From contig OZ241973.1 in the NCBI GenBank assembly GCA_965204295.1, forward strand, positions 744,001-808,000: a stretch of DNA of 64,000 nt, given 5' to 3'. This stretch comes from JAWKWH01 sp965204295 (lineage in GTDB: Bacteria > Pseudomonadota > Alphaproteobacteria > Rhizobiales > Rhizobiaceae). A model generated the notes under the pieces. The model ran no database searches. It had not been told where the DNA came from and saw nothing but the letters and a program-made list of their open reading frames with translations. Shown piece by piece: positions 16,881 to 24,616 of the stretch (positions within the stretch are counted from its first letter, which is position 1; every line of letters begins with the position of its first letter). Made by a program: the position numbers and the translations under genes.

Positions 16881-18068
16881 TTAAACCTTCAGCCGCTTTT
16901 TCATGGCTTCGCCAGCATTCCGCAATGCCCGCATCTCCTCCTCAGTCAACGGCAGTTCCACTACCGACAGCAACCCTCCCCGGCCGAGGTGACACGGCAC
17001 ACCGAGCACGACACCCTTTATGCCGTACTCGCCATCGAGTTGGACGGAAACCGGCGCCGGACCGACTCTGGCGCCTCGAATATGATCAATCAACTCAATC
17101 GAGGCATGGGCCGGGGCCAATGTCGCCGACCCCGTTTTGCGAAGCGCGACAACCCGGCCGCCTCCGGTGATGGCATCACGGACGCATTCATCGATCTTTT
17201 CAGTGCTCAAGAAGACGCCGAGCGGCCTGCCTTTTATCCGGGCCAGCGAGGTAATCGGCGCCATTTCATCGCCGTGGGAGCCGAGCGCGATTGCCTCGAC
17301 ATCGGCGCACGTCACACCCGCCGCCTCGGCAAGCGCATTGCGAAACCGGCCGCTGTCCAGTGTACCCGCCATGCCAAGAACCTGCTCGCGCGGAAATCCG
17401 GTCGCGCGCAGCATTTCAATTGTCATCTCGTCGAGCGGGTTTGTCACGACGATTACGATCGCAGACGGCGCAAAAGACCGAATGGCTTCAGCGGCGGCAT
17501 GAATCACCCGGTGGTTGACGTCGATCAGGTCGGCGCGGCTCATGCCGGGCGTACGAGGCCTTCCCGCCGTTACGACCACAACATCCGATCCCTCGATCAG
17601 CGCAAGATCGTAACCACCGGTCGCCCTCGTCCGGCAACGCGAAATTCCAGAAGCGTGATTGAGATCCAGAGCAACCGATTCCGCCAGACCGGGGACGATA
17701 TCGACCAGGGCGACGTTATCGCAAATATCATTGTTGGCGGCTAAATGAGCGATACTCGCACCGACGCCGCCGGCGCCAATGAGGCCCAGCTTGCCAAGCC
17801 GCCCGGCTCCGCGGACGGCCGCCGGTCTGGGAGAGCTCCATTTGGGCGAACGCCTGTGCAGCACGCGGCGCATCGATATCGCGCCACCGGTTTTGGATAC
17901 CGATGGCTTTTCTAACGGCCCTTCCACCAGTTGCACGCCCAATCGCCCGGCGGATTCCCGCGCCATCGGCGTCACGATGTCACCGGGCAACAGCTCGAAC
18001 GATTTGCGGCCCTTGGCGCTTGCCTCGGTTACATGTTCAGATCCGATGACGCGACGCCCGCCGGTCAT
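16881..18068 (-). CDS. Malate/lactate dehydrogenase-like enzyme with N-terminal BMC-type extension
   Basis: 395 residues, about 85 longer than ordinary malate dehydrogenase. The dehydrogenase part has the NAD motif LIGAGGVGAS (97-106), the substrate-loop arginines in RPRTPGMSR (Arg172, Arg178; the malate rather than lactate pattern), VTNPLDEM (208-215) and the catalytic His265 in GSHGDEM. The extension (1-88) contains LLPGDIVTPMARESAGRLGV (27-46), which resembles segments of EutQ/EutT-type microcompartment proteins, followed by a low-complexity linker. Its start overlaps the stop of the tandem-BMC gene by 4 bases. Its likely role is regenerating NAD+ in the shell by reducing a 2-oxo acid. A second, ordinary mdh lies at 30472, so this is a specialised paralogue. 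Confidence 0.85.
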   Translation of the reverse strand: MTGGRRVIGSEHVTEASAKGRKSFELLPGDIVTPMARESAGRLGVQLVEGPLEKPSVSKTGGAISMRRVLHRRSPKWSSPRPAAVRGAGRLGKLGLIGAGGVGASIAHLAANNDICDNVALVDIVPGLAESVALDLNHASGISRCRTRATGGYDLALIEGSDVVVVTAGRPRTPGMSRADLIDVNHRVIHAAAEAIRSFAPSAIVIVVTNPLDEMTIEMLRATGFPREQVLGMAGTLDSGRFRNALAEAAGVTCADVEAIALGSHGDEMAPITSLARIKGRPLGVFLSTEKIDECVRDAITGGGRVVALRKTGSATLAPAHASIELIDHIRGARVGPAPVSVQLDGEYGIKGVVLGVPCHLGRGGLLSVVELPLTEEEMRALRNAGEAMKKRLKV

Positions 18069-18694
18069 TTCTCCTCATTCCCGTCGACGGCCTCGACCGC
18101 GATGACCGCCGCATCGACTGCGGTTTTGACTGAATTCTCCGTTCCCGAAATAAATAGGCGGCCAAATCTCCCCACGGCTCGCACTTCAACGATATCGATC
18201 TCGGCGGATTTTTCCGCCTCGTTCGCCGCAATCGAGATGTAGGCGGCCGGCGCGCATTCCACGACGCCAAGTGTTTGACCCGGCACAAGCAGCGAGCCTT
18301 TGCGCCATTTGTTGAGCAACTGGGCCTGATACGGCTCAACGGACGTGATGATCTGTCGCGACGCAATATGCGGCTTGACCCGATCGCTCATCGAAGCGCC
18401 AAGCTCGTCGAGGATGGCCTCGCGCGCGGCGCTGACTTCCGCGTTGGACGGCGAACGGAGAATAAAGAAGCCGAACTCGCGTTCCACCAATTGTGTGGTC
18501 GCTTCCACCGCACTTGCTTTCAATGCCTTGTCGATCAGCTTGAAAACACCGTTGCCCGGCGCGAATTCGCCGATCAGAACGGTGTCGCCGGAAAGCGGCA
18601 CGGAGCCCTGAACGGTAGCGCCGTTGTAAGCGGCGAACCTGGGCTGAAGATTGTCGATCTGCATCAGCGCTCTGATGGTAATGTCCGCAGCCAA
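18065..18694 (-). CDS. Microcompartment shell protein, tandem BMC domain (BMC-T)
   Basis: A 209-residue protein with two BMC domains in a row. Domain 1 is read around FKLIDKALKASAVEATTQLV and domain 2 around GVVECAPAAYISIAANEAEK to the C-terminus. Such proteins form pseudohexameric trimers in the shell facets and often carry a gated or larger pore. I choose TTG 18694 because GGAGAAT lies just upstream, overlapping the aldehyde dehydrogenase stop, and because it yields the usual length; upstream sequence in this frame belongs to the previous gene. It is the only tandem shell protein in the locus. Confidence 0.85.
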   Translation of the reverse strand: MAADITIRALMQIDNLQPRFAAYNGATVQGSVPLSGDTVLIGEFAPGNGVFKLIDKALKASAVEATTQLVEREFGFFILRSPSNAEVSAAREAILDELGASMSDRVKPHIASRQIITSVEPYQAQLLNKWRKGSLLVPGQTLGVVECAPAAYISIAANEAEKSAEIDIVEVRAVGRFGRLFISGTENSVKTAVDAAVIAVEAVDGNEEK

Positions 18695-18696
18695 GA

Positions 18697-20079
18697 TTAT
18701 TCTCCATACTCGTCGTAAATGTCGCGCCAGGGCCGGTTTTCGTAAGCCACCCGCTTGATGTTGATCAGATGGAGCGCGGTTACGTTGTCGGATGTGATCG
18801 ATCCGGACCATGTGCCCGTTCCAAGCATGAAACTCGGCTCCAGATCCGTGGAATAGCCCATCCCGCCCATTATGGCGGGCGTGTTGACCAATACCCTGCC
18901 GGTCGGCACGGAACTGTATCGGGCCACGACCTGCGGATCGTCGCAATGGATCACCGCGGAGTGCCCCCAACCCTCGAATGTCGCAATGTCGTGAGAGAGA
19001 TTGATGCCGTGTGCGGTATCGTTCGCCTCGTAAAATGCAAGCACGGGATTGAGCTTTTCGGCCGATAGCGGGCGTTGCCAGCCGATTTCGGTTTCCTCGG
19101 AAACGAGGCAGCGGGTTTTCGGCGGTATCGAAATATCCGCCTTTGCGGCCAACACCTGCGGCGACTGGCCGACATGGTCCGGATCCATGGCTCGCCTGCC
19201 CTTGAAAATTACGCCGGTAAGCCGATCGGCTTCGGCCGGCGTGCAGAAATAGGCGCCGCGGAGTTTCATCTCGTGCCGTAATTCGCGTGCGATGTCACGA
19301 TCCGTAATCACCGCCTGTTCGGAGACGCATGCGGTGCCGTAGTCAAAGCATTTCGATGTGACGATCTGTTCAGCCACTTCCGCGATGTCGCCAGCCTTCG
19401 ATTTGTGCACGTAGCAGGGAACATTGCCGGCGCCTACGGCCAGCGTCGGCTTGCCTGAAGAATAGGCGGCGCGCACCATTGCGGGGCCGCCGGTCGCCAT
19501 CACTATCGAAGTGCGACGGTGTTTCATCAATTCGGCCGTACCCTGGATGGTCACGCGATCGAGGCACTGGATCAGACCCTTCGGCGCGCCCAGTCGTTCG
19601 GCGGTTTCCGCCATGATGCGAACCGTCTCCAAACCGCATGCCACGCCGCGCGGATGTGGCGCACAGACGATTGCGTTTCCCGCCTTCACCGCGGAAAGCA
19701 CCTTGTAGACGATTGTCGAGGTCGGGTTGGTGACCGGGATCAGCGCGGCGACCACGCCCATCGGCTCGCCGAGCGCGGCGACCTTGGCGGCGTCATCGCG
19801 CCAAAGCACGCCGAGCGTCGTGATATCCCGAAGATAATCTGCTACCGACAGGGAATTGAACAGGTTCTTGACGCGCTTGTCTTCGACATTCCCGTAGCCG
19901 GTTTCCTCGACCGCCATTTCACCGAGGCGTTTTGCATCCACCTCGATTGCCCGGGCCATCGCATCGACCATCAGATCGATCTGACGCGGATCGGCGCCGA
20001 GAAACCGCCGATAGGCTTCAAAAGCGGTCTCGGCGCAGCGCCGGGCGGACGCGATCGATTTCAGGTCGTCGTCCATCAT
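18697..20079 (-). CDS. CoA-acylating aldehyde dehydrogenase (EutE/PduP/SauS type)
   Basis: 460 residues. It belongs to the CoA-dependent branch of aldehyde dehydrogenases: IPVTNPTSTIVYK (about 114-126), catalytic Cys251 in FDYGTACVSEQ, and a C-terminal GGMGYSTDLEPSFMLGTGTW. It converts an aldehyde, CoA and NAD+ to acyl-CoA and NADH, and is the signature enzyme of metabolosomes. No N-terminal peptide precedes the catalytic domain. The acetaldehyde, propionaldehyde and sulfoacetaldehyde enzymes of this family look alike, so the chain length is open. The start overlaps the opine-dehydrogenase-like gene by 4 bases, and the stop is 2 bases before the BMC-T start. Confidence 0.9.
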   Translation of the reverse strand: MMDDDLKSIASARRCAETAFEAYRRFLGADPRQIDLMVDAMARAIEVDAKRLGEMAVEETGYGNVEDKRVKNLFNSLSVADYLRDITTLGVLWRDDAAKVAALGEPMGVVAALIPVTNPTSTIVYKVLSAVKAGNAIVCAPHPRGVACGLETVRIMAETAERLGAPKGLIQCLDRVTIQGTAELMKHRRTSIVMATGGPAMVRAAYSSGKPTLAVGAGNVPCYVHKSKAGDIAEVAEQIVTSKCFDYGTACVSEQAVITDRDIARELRHEMKLRGAYFCTPAEADRLTGVIFKGRRAMDPDHVGQSPQVLAAKADISIPPKTRCLVSEETEIGWQRPLSAEKLNPVLAFYEANDTAHGINLSHDIATFEGWGHSAVIHCDDPQVVARYSSVPTGRVLVNTPAIMGGMGYSTDLEPSFMLGTGTWSGSITSDNVTALHLINIKRVAYENRPWRDIYDEYGE

Positions 20080-21269
20080 CGCGATCCCCTGGCGATGTCG
20101 TCCAGAATCTGGCGGACGTTTTCGATGCCGTCCGCGTCGATGCCGATGGTATCGAACCGTCTTCCGGCGGTCGCGATGTCGGCGCCAAGGACAGACGACG
20201 CCAGCGCGATCATGGCGTCGGTCACCGGCGCTTTAATGCCGCACACCCTGGCGGCGGAGGAGAGTGGAGCGAGAGAACCGAGCGTCGCACAGCGCACAAT
20301 GGCGCGCGCCTCGTCGGAAGACGGTACAGGCCTTGCACCCTCCCCCTTCGTCGCGCCTGCATAGATGTCCAGCCATTTCTCGATTGCGGGAAGATCGCGA
20401 ATGCCGAATTTCGAAGCGACACGAGACCTTTCATCGGCCATTGCGGCCATTGCCGGAATATGACGATCGCCGATAAGGGTTCGGAATGTCCGGTTTTGCT
20501 CGAGCGGCACGCCGCCTGACGGCACCACTGGCGTCCCGTCGCCCACGGCCGGCCCGCCAAGCATGAGCGCAGGCACTTCAATTAAACCCGACCCATCGGC
20601 AAAACCGCTATGAACGGTGCTTTGCAACGGTTCGATATTTCCAAGATAGGATCGCACCCCCTCCAGGACATTGATTCTGCCGGCGGGAAGGGTGGCGGCG
20701 GGGACTTTGCCCACCCGCGAGGTGTGCAACGCATTTCCGCTCTCTGCGATCCAGTAAGGAAGGGCTTGAACCTCCACTATCGTGCAGTCGGCCCGACAAC
20801 CGCCCACGCGGAGCAACCACGCCGCTTCGGCCGCGCCAAACGAACGTCCGGGCGCAAGCGCCAGAACCTGTCCGTCACGCAAATGATCGGCAAGAACCAT
20901 CGCGTAGGTACGCTGCTTGTGGACCGGCCCGGTGAGGAAAATCAGCTGAGCGCCGGCGACTGCGCGATCCAGTTCCGCAGTTGTGCGAACGGACGGCATC
21001 CCGTCCTGATCGACCTGATATGTCCCAACAGGTCCGTCTCCGCGAATGGTGATGCCCGATCCGTCCCGCAGCGTCGCCAATTCGGCGCCATAGGCCGAGA
21101 ACAGGGTCACCTCCGCATCCTCAGCCAGGCAAATTGCCGCGAGCAAACGCGCATCCCTGCCGCCGCCGAGAATTGCGACATGGTCAAGATCGGGCGCGGG
21201 GGCCTGCGAAACCGACGGCCCTTGCGCGGCAATTGCCTCGGCAAACTCCTCGAACGCCGTACCGGTCAT
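20076..21269 (-). CDS. Opine (octopine/nopaline) dehydrogenase-like protein, putative BMC cargo
   Basis: 397 residues from ATG 21269 (GGAGGA upstream). A Rossmann domain starts at VAILGGGRDARLLA (about 31-44), and the rest resembles the helical domain of the NAD-dependent opine dehydrogenase family, which reductively joins an amino acid and a 2-oxo acid or splits the N-(carboxyalkyl) product. The first 20 residues (FEEFAEAIAAQ) look like an amphipathic helix followed by a proline/alanine-rich linker, the form of an encapsulation peptide. It lies between the shell gene and the aldehyde dehydrogenase. I am fairly sure of the fold family but not of the reaction. Confidence 0.7.
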   Translation of the reverse strand: MTGTAFEEFAEAIAAQGPSVSQAPAPDLDHVAILGGGRDARLLAAICLAEDAEVTLFSAYGAELATLRDGSGITIRGDGPVGTYQVDQDGMPSVRTTAELDRAVAGAQLIFLTGPVHKQRTYAMVLADHLRDGQVLALAPGRSFGAAEAAWLLRVGGCRADCTIVEVQALPYWIAESGNALHTSRVGKVPAATLPAGRINVLEGVRSYLGNIEPLQSTVHSGFADGSGLIEVPALMLGGPAVGDGTPVVPSGGVPLEQNRTFRTLIGDRHIPAMAAMADERSRVASKFGIRDLPAIEKWLDIYAGATKGEGARPVPSSDEARAIVRCATLGSLAPLSSAARVCGIKAPVTDAMIALASSVLGADIATAGRRFDTIGIDADGIENVRQILDDIARGSR

Positions 21270-21303
21270 CGCGGACTGTTCCTCCAAGCGCGATTGGCGA
21301 ACC

Positions 21304-21612
21304 TTATTCGGCCGAACCGCCGCCAAGGTCGGAGATAATGCCTTCGAGTTCATCATGCGGACGTGGAATTACATGGACCGCCACGACTTCGCCGACCTTG
21401 TTCGCCGCCACGGAACCGGCGTCCGTCGCCGCCTTGACCGCACCGACCTCACCGCGCACGAGGGTCGAGACAAGACCGCCGCCCGCCTTCGTCTGGCTGA
21501 CGATTGACACGCTTGCCGCCTTGACCATCGCGTCCGCCGCCTCGATCGAAGCAACAAGCCCGCGAGTTTCGATCATGCCGAGGGCCGCCTGGCCACTTAC
21601 TGGTTTCGCCAT
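21304..21612 (-). CDS. Microcompartment shell protein, single BMC domain (BMC-H)
   Basis: A 102-residue single-domain shell protein starting at ATG 21612 after GGAAGGAA. It shows the classic BMC pattern ALGMIETRGLVASIEAADAM (10-29), KAGGGLV (43-49) and VIPRPHDELE near residue 80. Six copies form the hexagonal tiles of the facets. It is the only hexameric shell gene here, so it must make up most of the shell. It lies between the pentamer gene and the opine-dehydrogenase-like gene. Confidence 0.95.
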   Translation of the reverse strand: MAKPVSGQAALGMIETRGLVASIEAADAMVKAASVSIVSQTKAGGGLVSTLVRGEVGAVKAATDAGSVAANKVGEVVAVHVIPRPHDELEGIISDLGGGSAE

Positions 21613-21650
21613 TTTTACGCTTCCTTCCGTTTGACTGTTGTGTATCCCTG

Positions 21651-21920
21651 TCAACCGTCCAGGCTGAGGTGATCGACGATGGCGACAATCGTCGCATCGA
21701 CGGGAACGCCCCCGACGTCCGCCGGCAGGCGGGCGGCCGAGCCGATGACGAGAAGAACGAGGTCGCCGGGACCCGCGGCGCAGATATTGGCGGCGACCAC
21801 CGACTTTTCCTGCACCCTGCCGTGTCCATCCTGGATGTCGACCAGCAGCAACGGCACGCCCGACAGATTGCTGTCCTTGACGGTGGCCGTGACCGAACCT
21901 GTGACGCGGGCGATCTTCAT
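21651..21920 (-). CDS. Microcompartment vertex protein, EutN/CcmL family (BMC-P)
   Basis: An 89-residue pentamer-forming protein that caps the shell vertices. The start KIARVTGSVTATVKD, then LLLVDIQD, CAAGPGDLVLLVIGSAAR and VDATIVAIVD, fit the EutN/CcmL family. A GTG two codons upstream (21926) overlaps the previous stop and is an alternative start. It is coupled to the glutamine-synthetase-like gene. Confidence 0.93.
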   Translation of the reverse strand: MKIARVTGSVTATVKDSNLSGVPLLLVDIQDGHGRVQEKSVVAANICAAGPGDLVLLVIGSAARLPADVGGVPVDATIVAIVDHLSLDG

Positions 21921-21922
21921 CG

Positions 21923-23218
21923 TCACAAATTGCCCATATACCTGTCGATCTCGACCGGCGTGACCTGGCCGTCGAAGAACCCGATCTCGCGCTCGGCCTG
22001 TTGCAGAATCAACCGATGAAGATCGTCGCCGAGAACCGATTTCAGGAATTCGGAATTCCGAGCAAGCCCTACAGCATCCGCGATGCTCGCCGGAATCGGC
22101 TCGGCGTCATCGACCTCATAACCGTTTCCCGTCGTCATCTCGCCGGGCTCGATCGCCTGCTCAATGCCGTCAAGTCCGGCGGCAATTTCGGCCGCGAGGA
22201 GGAAATACGGATTGCAGTCCGCGCTTCCGTCGCGCTTTTCAGCGCGCACGGCGCTGTCGCTGCCTTCGATGATCCGTATGCCAACCGTCCGGTTGTCCAA
22301 TCCCCATGTCGTGTTCGTCGGACAGAACGTGTAGGATCGACGACGACGATAGGCGTTTGGCGTCGTGGCGCCGCATATCGCCATCTCGGCCATGCGCCGT
22401 TGCAGGCCGCCAACGAAATAACGGCCGGTCTCGCTGAGTTTTCCGTTGTCCGAGAAGGCGTTCTCGCCACCTTTCCATAGCGAATAATGGGTATGAAATC
22501 CGTTGCCGGATTGCTCGTGGAAAGGCTTCGCCATGAATGTCGCCAGGTAGCCGCGATGGGCGGCCAGCTGTTTGACAAGCGACCGGAACATGACGACACG
22601 ATCCGCCGCCAGCAATGCCTCGTCGTAACGAATGTTCACTTCCACCTGACCCGGCGCATATTCGGGATTGGATTGTTCTATCGGGATTCCGACCTCGTTG
22701 ATCTGCTGGCGGATGGGTCCGAGAACATGTTCGAGTTCAGCCGCCCTTGACAGAGAGTAAACCTGAATTCCCTCGTCGCGCGGCTGCTTCGTCTCCGGGT
22801 CGAGCAGATAGAATTCGAGCTCGGTTCCGACGTTGACCGCATACCCCATCGAAGCGGCCCGCTCGACCTGTCGCGTCAACACCGTGCGAGGGTCGATTGG
22901 CACCGGTTCGTGGTCCGTCCCCTCAGCGCGGGCCATGCAGATGGCGACACCCGGCTCCCACGGCAGAGCGACCGGCCTGGTCAGTGGAAACATGTGCATG
23001 TCGGGATAGCCATTGTCGAAATTGGCGTAGGGCGTATCCCAGACATCGCTGGTCATGTCGATCGCGAAAAGGGCGGTGGACAGCGCGTTGCCGCCGTCGC
23101 AGACCGCCTGCCAATGAGTCGACGGAACGCGCTTGCCGCGCATGATGCCGTTCAGGTCGCCAACTCCCAACGCAACCGTGTGTGTGCCTTCAGGTAATGA
23201 GAAATCCTCGCCGGCCAA
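21923..23218 (-). CDS. Glutamine synthetase-like gamma-glutamyl-amine ligase
   Basis: 431 residues from TTG 23218, chosen because GGGAGGAG lies 7 bases before it. It has the glutamine synthetase fold: GTELEFYLLD (131-140, metal site), NGFHTHYSLW (238-247) and RAEKRDGSADCNPY (324-337). The wording fits the PuuA/GmaS side of the family, which ligates glutamate to amines with ATP, rather than housekeeping GlnA. It is the first gene of the microcompartment operon, which is unusual for a metabolosome. Together with GlxBCD it recalls GmaS plus N-methylglutamate synthase of methylamine users. Which amine is used is unknown. Confidence 0.85.
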   Translation of the reverse strand: MAGEDFSLPEGTHTVALGVGDLNGIMRGKRVPSTHWQAVCDGGNALSTALFAIDMTSDVWDTPYANFDNGYPDMHMFPLTRPVALPWEPGVAICMARAEGTDHEPVPIDPRTVLTRQVERAASMGYAVNVGTELEFYLLDPETKQPRDEGIQVYSLSRAAELEHVLGPIRQQINEVGIPIEQSNPEYAPGQVEVNIRYDEALLAADRVVMFRSLVKQLAAHRGYLATFMAKPFHEQSGNGFHTHYSLWKGGENAFSDNGKLSETGRYFVGGLQRRMAEMAICGATTPNAYRRRRSYTFCPTNTTWGLDNRTVGIRIIEGSDSAVRAEKRDGSADCNPYFLLAAEIAAGLDGIEQAIEPGEMTTGNGYEVDDAEPIPASIADAVGLARNSEFLKSVLGDDLHRLILQQAEREIGFFDGQVTPVEIDRYMGNL

Positions 23219-23254
23219 TGCCTTTCTCCTCCCATCGCAGTCTTGATGACCGTC

Positions 23255-23276
23255 TGTATTCTGAATACAGTATGCA
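23255..23276. promoter_or_regulatory. Putative double GntR operator between BMC operon and oxidase
   Basis: Two overlapping sites offset by 7 bases: TGTATTCTGAATACA (23255-23269, a perfect palindrome) and TGAATACAGTATGCA (23262-23276, identical to 27759-27773). They lie 37 bases from the glutamine-synthetase-like start and 34 from the oxidase start, so one site can control both divergent transcripts. Confidence 0.7.
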
Positions 23277-23310
23277 GAATAAAATAGGGAAAGCAAGAGG
23301 GAATTGGCGG

Positions 23311-24450
23311 ATGGGTAAACAGGACGCGGTCGTCGTCGGAGCAGGTGTCGCCGGGACCATGACGGCCTTGGCTCTGGCGCGACGCGGTTTCAAAACGATC
23401 CTGATCGATCGGTGGGAACCGGGGCATTCGCGCGCTTCATCGACGGACTACAATCGCATGATCCGTTCGATCCACGGACGCGATGAATTCTATACGCTCT
23501 GGGCCCGTGAAGCGCGCGAACGCTGGCTGGAAATGCAGGCGGAAACCGGCCGGAAACTCTACTACGAGTGCGGCGCGCTGATCCTCGCAACCGAAGGACA
23601 TTGCGATTGGGAAGACGCCACGGCGGAGACTTTCACCAAGCTTGGCGTGCCGTTTCACAGGTTTGCGCGCGATGAGATCGAATTGCGATTTCCCCAGTTC
23701 GACGCCTCCGGCATTTCCTATGCCTTGTACGAGCCGGAAGCCGGAATGATCATGGCGCACCGGGCGGTTCTGACCGGAATCGACTTGTTCAGGAAAGCGG
23801 GAGGCGTCGTCGAAAGAGGTCATGTCACGATCGGCGGAGATGAAGCGCCGGTTCTTGACGGCAAACCGATCGATGCCGGTTTGATCGTTATTGCGACCGG
23901 CCCGTGGATGGCCGAAATGTTTCCCCGCACGGTCAAACCGATTTCCACCGTGGTCGGCGTCAATGTGCTCTATACCTCAACCCCCAGCGGCAGCACGTCA
24001 TTCGATCAGGAAAACATGCCGTGCTGGATCGATCATGGCGAGGGGTCGTTCGGATTGCCGTCTGTCGAAGGGTCGGGCGTCAAGGCGGCCGTCGTGATTC
24101 CCGACAAGATAGACCTCGATCAGGACGAACGGTTGATCAGGCGCGAGACGCTTGCCCGGACGCGCGGCTACATCAGGAAGCGCTTTCCGGGCCTGGTTGG
24201 AGAGCGGGTCGTCGATTCAAAGTTCAACCAGATCATTCTGACACCCGACACGCACTTCATCGTCGATTGGCACCCTAGGAACGCCAATGTCCTGCTGGCC
24301 GGCGGATGTTCGGGCCATCTGTTCAAGCACGGACCCGTTTTCGGTGACTTCGTGGCGGGGGTGGGCGTCGGCGATTTCGGGACGGCGGATCGATTCAAGA
24401 TCGCGGGTCGCAGGAAACTCTCGCCAAAGGAAAGCCCTTCGGGCCGTTGA
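23311..24450 (+). CDS. FAD-dependent amine oxidase, monomeric sarcosine oxidase/MTOX-like
   Basis: 379 residues from ATG 23311, preceded by AAGAGGGAA; an in-frame ATG at 23272 lies inside the operator and is less likely. The DAO-fold FAD motif VVVGAGVAGTMTALALARRG (7-26) is followed by DRWEPGHSRASS, and the C-terminus has TPDTHFIVD and GGCSGHLFKHGP, as in monomeric sarcosine oxidase and N-methyltryptophan oxidase. The position before TPD that carries the FAD-linking Cys in sarcosine oxidase is not Cys here, so FAD may be bound non-covalently. It would oxidise a secondary amine (here perhaps an N-alkylglutamate), giving an aldehyde, the free amino acid and H2O2. Divergent from the BMC operon. 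Confidence 0.82.
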   Translation: MGKQDAVVVGAGVAGTMTALALARRGFKTILIDRWEPGHSRASSTDYNRMIRSIHGRDEFYTLWAREARERWLEMQAETGRKLYYECGALILATEGHCDWEDATAETFTKLGVPFHRFARDEIELRFPQFDASGISYALYEPEAGMIMAHRAVLTGIDLFRKAGGVVERGHVTIGGDEAPVLDGKPIDAGLIVIATGPWMAEMFPRTVKPISTVVGVNVLYTSTPSGSTSFDQENMPCWIDHGEGSFGLPSVEGSGVKAAVVIPDKIDLDQDERLIRRETLARTRGYIRKRFPGLVGERVVDSKFNQIILTPDTHFIVDWHPRNANVLLAGGCSGHLFKHGPVFGDFVAGVGVGDFGTADRFKIAGRRKLSPKESPSGR

Positions 24451-24616
24451 GGCGCAGGATCTCAAAAAAAGCATCGCTTCCTCTGCATGCAGGTTCGAAC
24501 TGACACCCTCGCTCAACATCGACGCACGAACCTCCTCAAGGACCGCGCCGATCGGAGGATTTTGCCGTCGACCGGGTCAATGACGTCCTTCACGGTCCGC
24601 CGAGTGTGCTCCCATT

